NCBI RefSeq assembly: GCF_007828865.1
Contig: NZ_VIVK01000001.1
Span: forward strand, 1,798,001 to 1,862,000
DNA length: 64,000 nucleotides
Direction of reading: 5' to 3'
From: Kribbella amoyensis
GTDB taxonomy: Bacteria > Actinomycetota > Actinomycetes > Propionibacteriales > Kribbellaceae
A program made the position numbers and the translations under genes. Of this stretch, positions 62,260 to 64,000 are shown piece after piece; the stretch's first letter is position 1; each line of letters begins with the position of its first letter. The notes under the pieces are model-generated. The model ran no database searches. It worked only from the letters and a program-made list of their open reading frames with translations, and was not told the DNA's origin.

Positions 62260-63983
62260 AACAGCATCTCCGGGACGTCGACGTACCGCGACCGCAGCCA
62301 CTCACCGACCGCCTTGGCCTGCGGGTCGAACCTGGCCTGCGCCGCGACCCCTTCCCCGAGCAGCCCTTCGACCACGAAGTTCACCGCCCACAGGTTCGGC
62401 AGGACGTATCGGGTCACGCGGAGCGGCCGGGTCTCGGGCAGCAGGTCCTTGAACAGGCCGATCGTCAACGTGTTCGCGAGCCAGCGCCAGGCGGTCTCGC
62501 TGCGCACCCACACCCCGACGTTCGCGTCCCCACCCTTGTCCCCGCTCCGCGCCCCCGCGATCCGGCCGAGTGGGACCTCCCGCGTCAGCGAACGCGCGGG
62601 CCGTCCGGCGGCGACCAGCATCGGCAACGGGACCGGCAACTCGGTGTCCGCCACCGGTTCGAGCTCGAGGGTCCGCGTGGCCGGCTCGATCACCCGGCGA
62701 GACCCGTCCGGCAGGACCACCACGTGCTCGACCTCGTCCACGTCCACGAACCCGGCCGTGAACACCCCGTACGGCGAACCGTCCTCGGGCGGCGCGGTCA
62801 CGTGGAACCCCGGGTAGCTCGCCAGCGCCAGCTCGACCGCCGTACTGGAGAACGCGCGGCCGACCACCTTCGGATCAGGGTCCTTCACCGTGCACCGGAG
62901 CAGCACGCTCGCCTGCTCCTCGGTCTCCGCGTTCGGCCGCTCCGTCCAGGTCAGCGACCACTTCAACTCGGCCGGTTTCAGCCGCAGCCCGAGTTCGAGC
63001 TGCCGCTGGACCAGCTCGGACTTCGCCTCCAGGTCGAGCCCGGTGAGCACGAAGTCCACCTCGTTGCGGAAGCCGCCGAGACTGTTCAGCGACACCTTGT
63101 ACTGCGGAGGTGGCGGCTCACCGAGGGTCCCGGTGATGCGGACCCGGTCGATCCCGTCGGCGGCGAGCTCGATCGCGTCCAGCCGGGCGGTCACGTCGGG
63201 TCCGGCGTACCGGGCGCCGGTGATCTCGTAGAGCAGCTGGGCCTTGACCGTGTCGACCGTGACCGCGCCGCCGGTGCCGTCGTGCTTGGTGATCACGCTG
63301 GACCCGTCCGCGTGGATCTCCGCGATCGGGAACCCGGGCCGGCGCAGATCGGGCAGCTCGGTGAAGAAGGCGAAGTTGCCGCCGGTCGCCTGGCAACCGC
63401 ACTCGATCACGTGCCCGGCGACGACGGCGCCCGCGAGTTCGTCGTACTGGTCCCGCTTCCAGCCGTGATGCGCGGCCGCCGGTCCGACGATCACGGAGGC
63501 GTCCGTGACCCGGCCGGTGACGACGACGTCCGCGCCGGACTGCAGCGCCTCCGCGATCCCCCAGGCGCCGAGGTACGCGTTGGCGGTGAGCGGCTTGCCG
63601 AATCCGAGTTCGTCGGTGCGGCCGAGGAGGTCGTCGCCCTCGACGTACGCGATCTTGGGGTGCAGGCCGAGCTTGTCGGCGAGCGCCTGGATCGCGGCGG
63701 CCAGGCCGGACGGGTTCAGGCCGCCCGCGTTGCTGACCACCTTGACGCCGCGATCGAGCGCCTCGCCGAGTCCGGTCTCCAGTTGCTTGAGGAAGGTCCG
63801 GGCGTAGCCGAGCGACGGGTCCTTCATCCGGTCGCGGCCGAGGATGAGCATGGTCAGCTCGGCCAGATAGTCCCCGGTGACGACGTCGAGCGGTCCGCCG
63901 GTGACCATCTCCTGGAACGCGCTGAACCGGTCGCCGTAGAACCCGGACGCGTTCCCGATCCGGATCGGGTTCCCGGCATTCAT
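62256..63983 (-). CDS. AtuA-like acyclic terpene utilisation protein (DUF1446)
   Basis: 575 residues from ATG 63983. DUF1446/AtuA features: IRIGNASGFYGDRFSAFQEMV, LILGRDRMKDPSLGYAR, VVSNAGGLNPSGLAAAI and ARSGDKGGDANVGVWVRSE. The gene is named after the Pseudomonas citronellol/geranoyl-CoA pathway (Atu), where its exact role is unclear. First gene seen of the operon; its context (two acyl-CoA dehydrogenases, carboxylase and ligase) fits terpenoid or branched acid catabolism. A GTGA-like overlap suggests a gene may lie further upstream past the window. Confidence 0.85.
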   Translation of the reverse strand: MNAGNPIRIGNASGFYGDRFSAFQEMVTGGPLDVVTGDYLAELTMLILGRDRMKDPSLGYARTFLKQLETGLGEALDRGVKVVSNAGGLNPSGLAAAIQALADKLGLHPKIAYVEGDDLLGRTDELGFGKPLTANAYLGAWGIAEALQSGADVVVTGRVTDASVIVGPAAAHHGWKRDQYDELAGAVVAGHVIECGCQATGGNFAFFTELPDLRRPGFPIAEIHADGSSVITKHDGTGGAVTVDTVKAQLLYEITGARYAGPDVTARLDAIELAADGIDRVRITGTLGEPPPPQYKVSLNSLGGFRNEVDFVLTGLDLEAKSELVQRQLELGLRLKPAELKWSLTWTERPNAETEEQASVLLRCTVKDPDPKVVGRAFSSTAVELALASYPGFHVTAPPEDGSPYGVFTAGFVDVDEVEHVVVLPDGSRRVIEPATRTLELEPVADTELPVPLPMLVAAGRPARSLTREVPLGRIAGARSGDKGGDANVGVWVRSETAWRWLANTLTIGLFKDLLPETRPLRVTRYVLPNLWAVNFVVEGLLGEGVAAQARFDPQAKAVGEWLRSRYVDVPEMLL

Positions 63984-64000
63984 CGAGTCACCCGAACTGA

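Overview
The window comes from a high-GC actinobacterium. GTG starts, many 4-nt start/stop overlaps, a PstP-FhaB-FhaA cluster, SigE-type and BTAD regulators and many secreted proteases fit Nocardioidaceae; Kribbella is my best guess from gene content, but I could not test it. Most of the window is ordinary chromosome with accessory insertions.

Layout. 1-2.4 kb: PP2C phosphatase PstP (cut by the left edge) and FHA proteins FhaB and FhaA, part of the cell-wall/PknB signalling cluster, divergent from tRNA-Leu(CAG). 2.8-3.9 kb: an Abi_2/AbiF HEPN gene with a frameshift, preceded by a compact structured RNA. 4-6.6 kb: ABC exporter. 7-14 kb: TrmB/LuxR regulator, large subtilase, PrsW-like protease, aminotransferase. 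13.9-15 kb and 21.2-22.3 kb: two nucleotidyltransferase/HEPN (MNT-HEPN) modules, each with a winged-helix domain in the antitoxin and an operator-like array at its promoter; the second lies beside an AAA ATPase and a decayed cation transporter. 15-20.5 kb: erythromycin esterase, ECF sigma factor with a membrane partner, S1 protease, secreted endonuclease I. 23.8-36.6 kb: iron-boxed siderophore-interacting protein, small conserved genes, APH(6)-like kinase, truncated haemoglobin, a glycine betaine/proline ABC system with a fused double permease, a BTAD-NB-ARC-TPR regulator divergent from an imine-reductase-like enzyme, and a ParA-like ATPase.

36.6-38.5 kb: REP-like palindromes, one of them split by a complete IS110-family element. 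The insertion point, CT core and bridge-RNA guides can all be read from the sequence. 38.5-46.5 kb: ROK regulator, MpaB-family oxygenase, GNAT, XRE/TPR regulator with an 11-bp phased operator array, a 59-residue gene, then about 350 bp packed with at least seven stem-loops (four show UCCUCA in the loop), a NUDIX-GNAT fusion and an MFS exporter. 46.8-52 kb: two tandem NACHT-transmembrane NTPases separated by a 207-bp tandem repeat that carries the same REP palindromes. 52-54.2 kb: AraC regulator, alpha/beta hydrolase and a DHFR/RibD-like reductase. 54.2-64 kb: a tightly coupled minus-strand catabolic operon (AtuA-like protein, two acyl-CoA dehydrogenases, both subunits of an acyl-CoA carboxylase, acyl-CoA ligase, TetR) for a branched or terpenoid acid.

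The most unusual items are the readable IS110 bridge RNA aimed at the host REP palindrome, the four-loop hairpin array at 43.03-43.17 kb, the 11-bp phased GTCC array at 42.68-42.73 kb, the AbiF gene with its upstream RNA, and the number of HEPN and NACHT (defence-type) loci in one 64-kb stretch.
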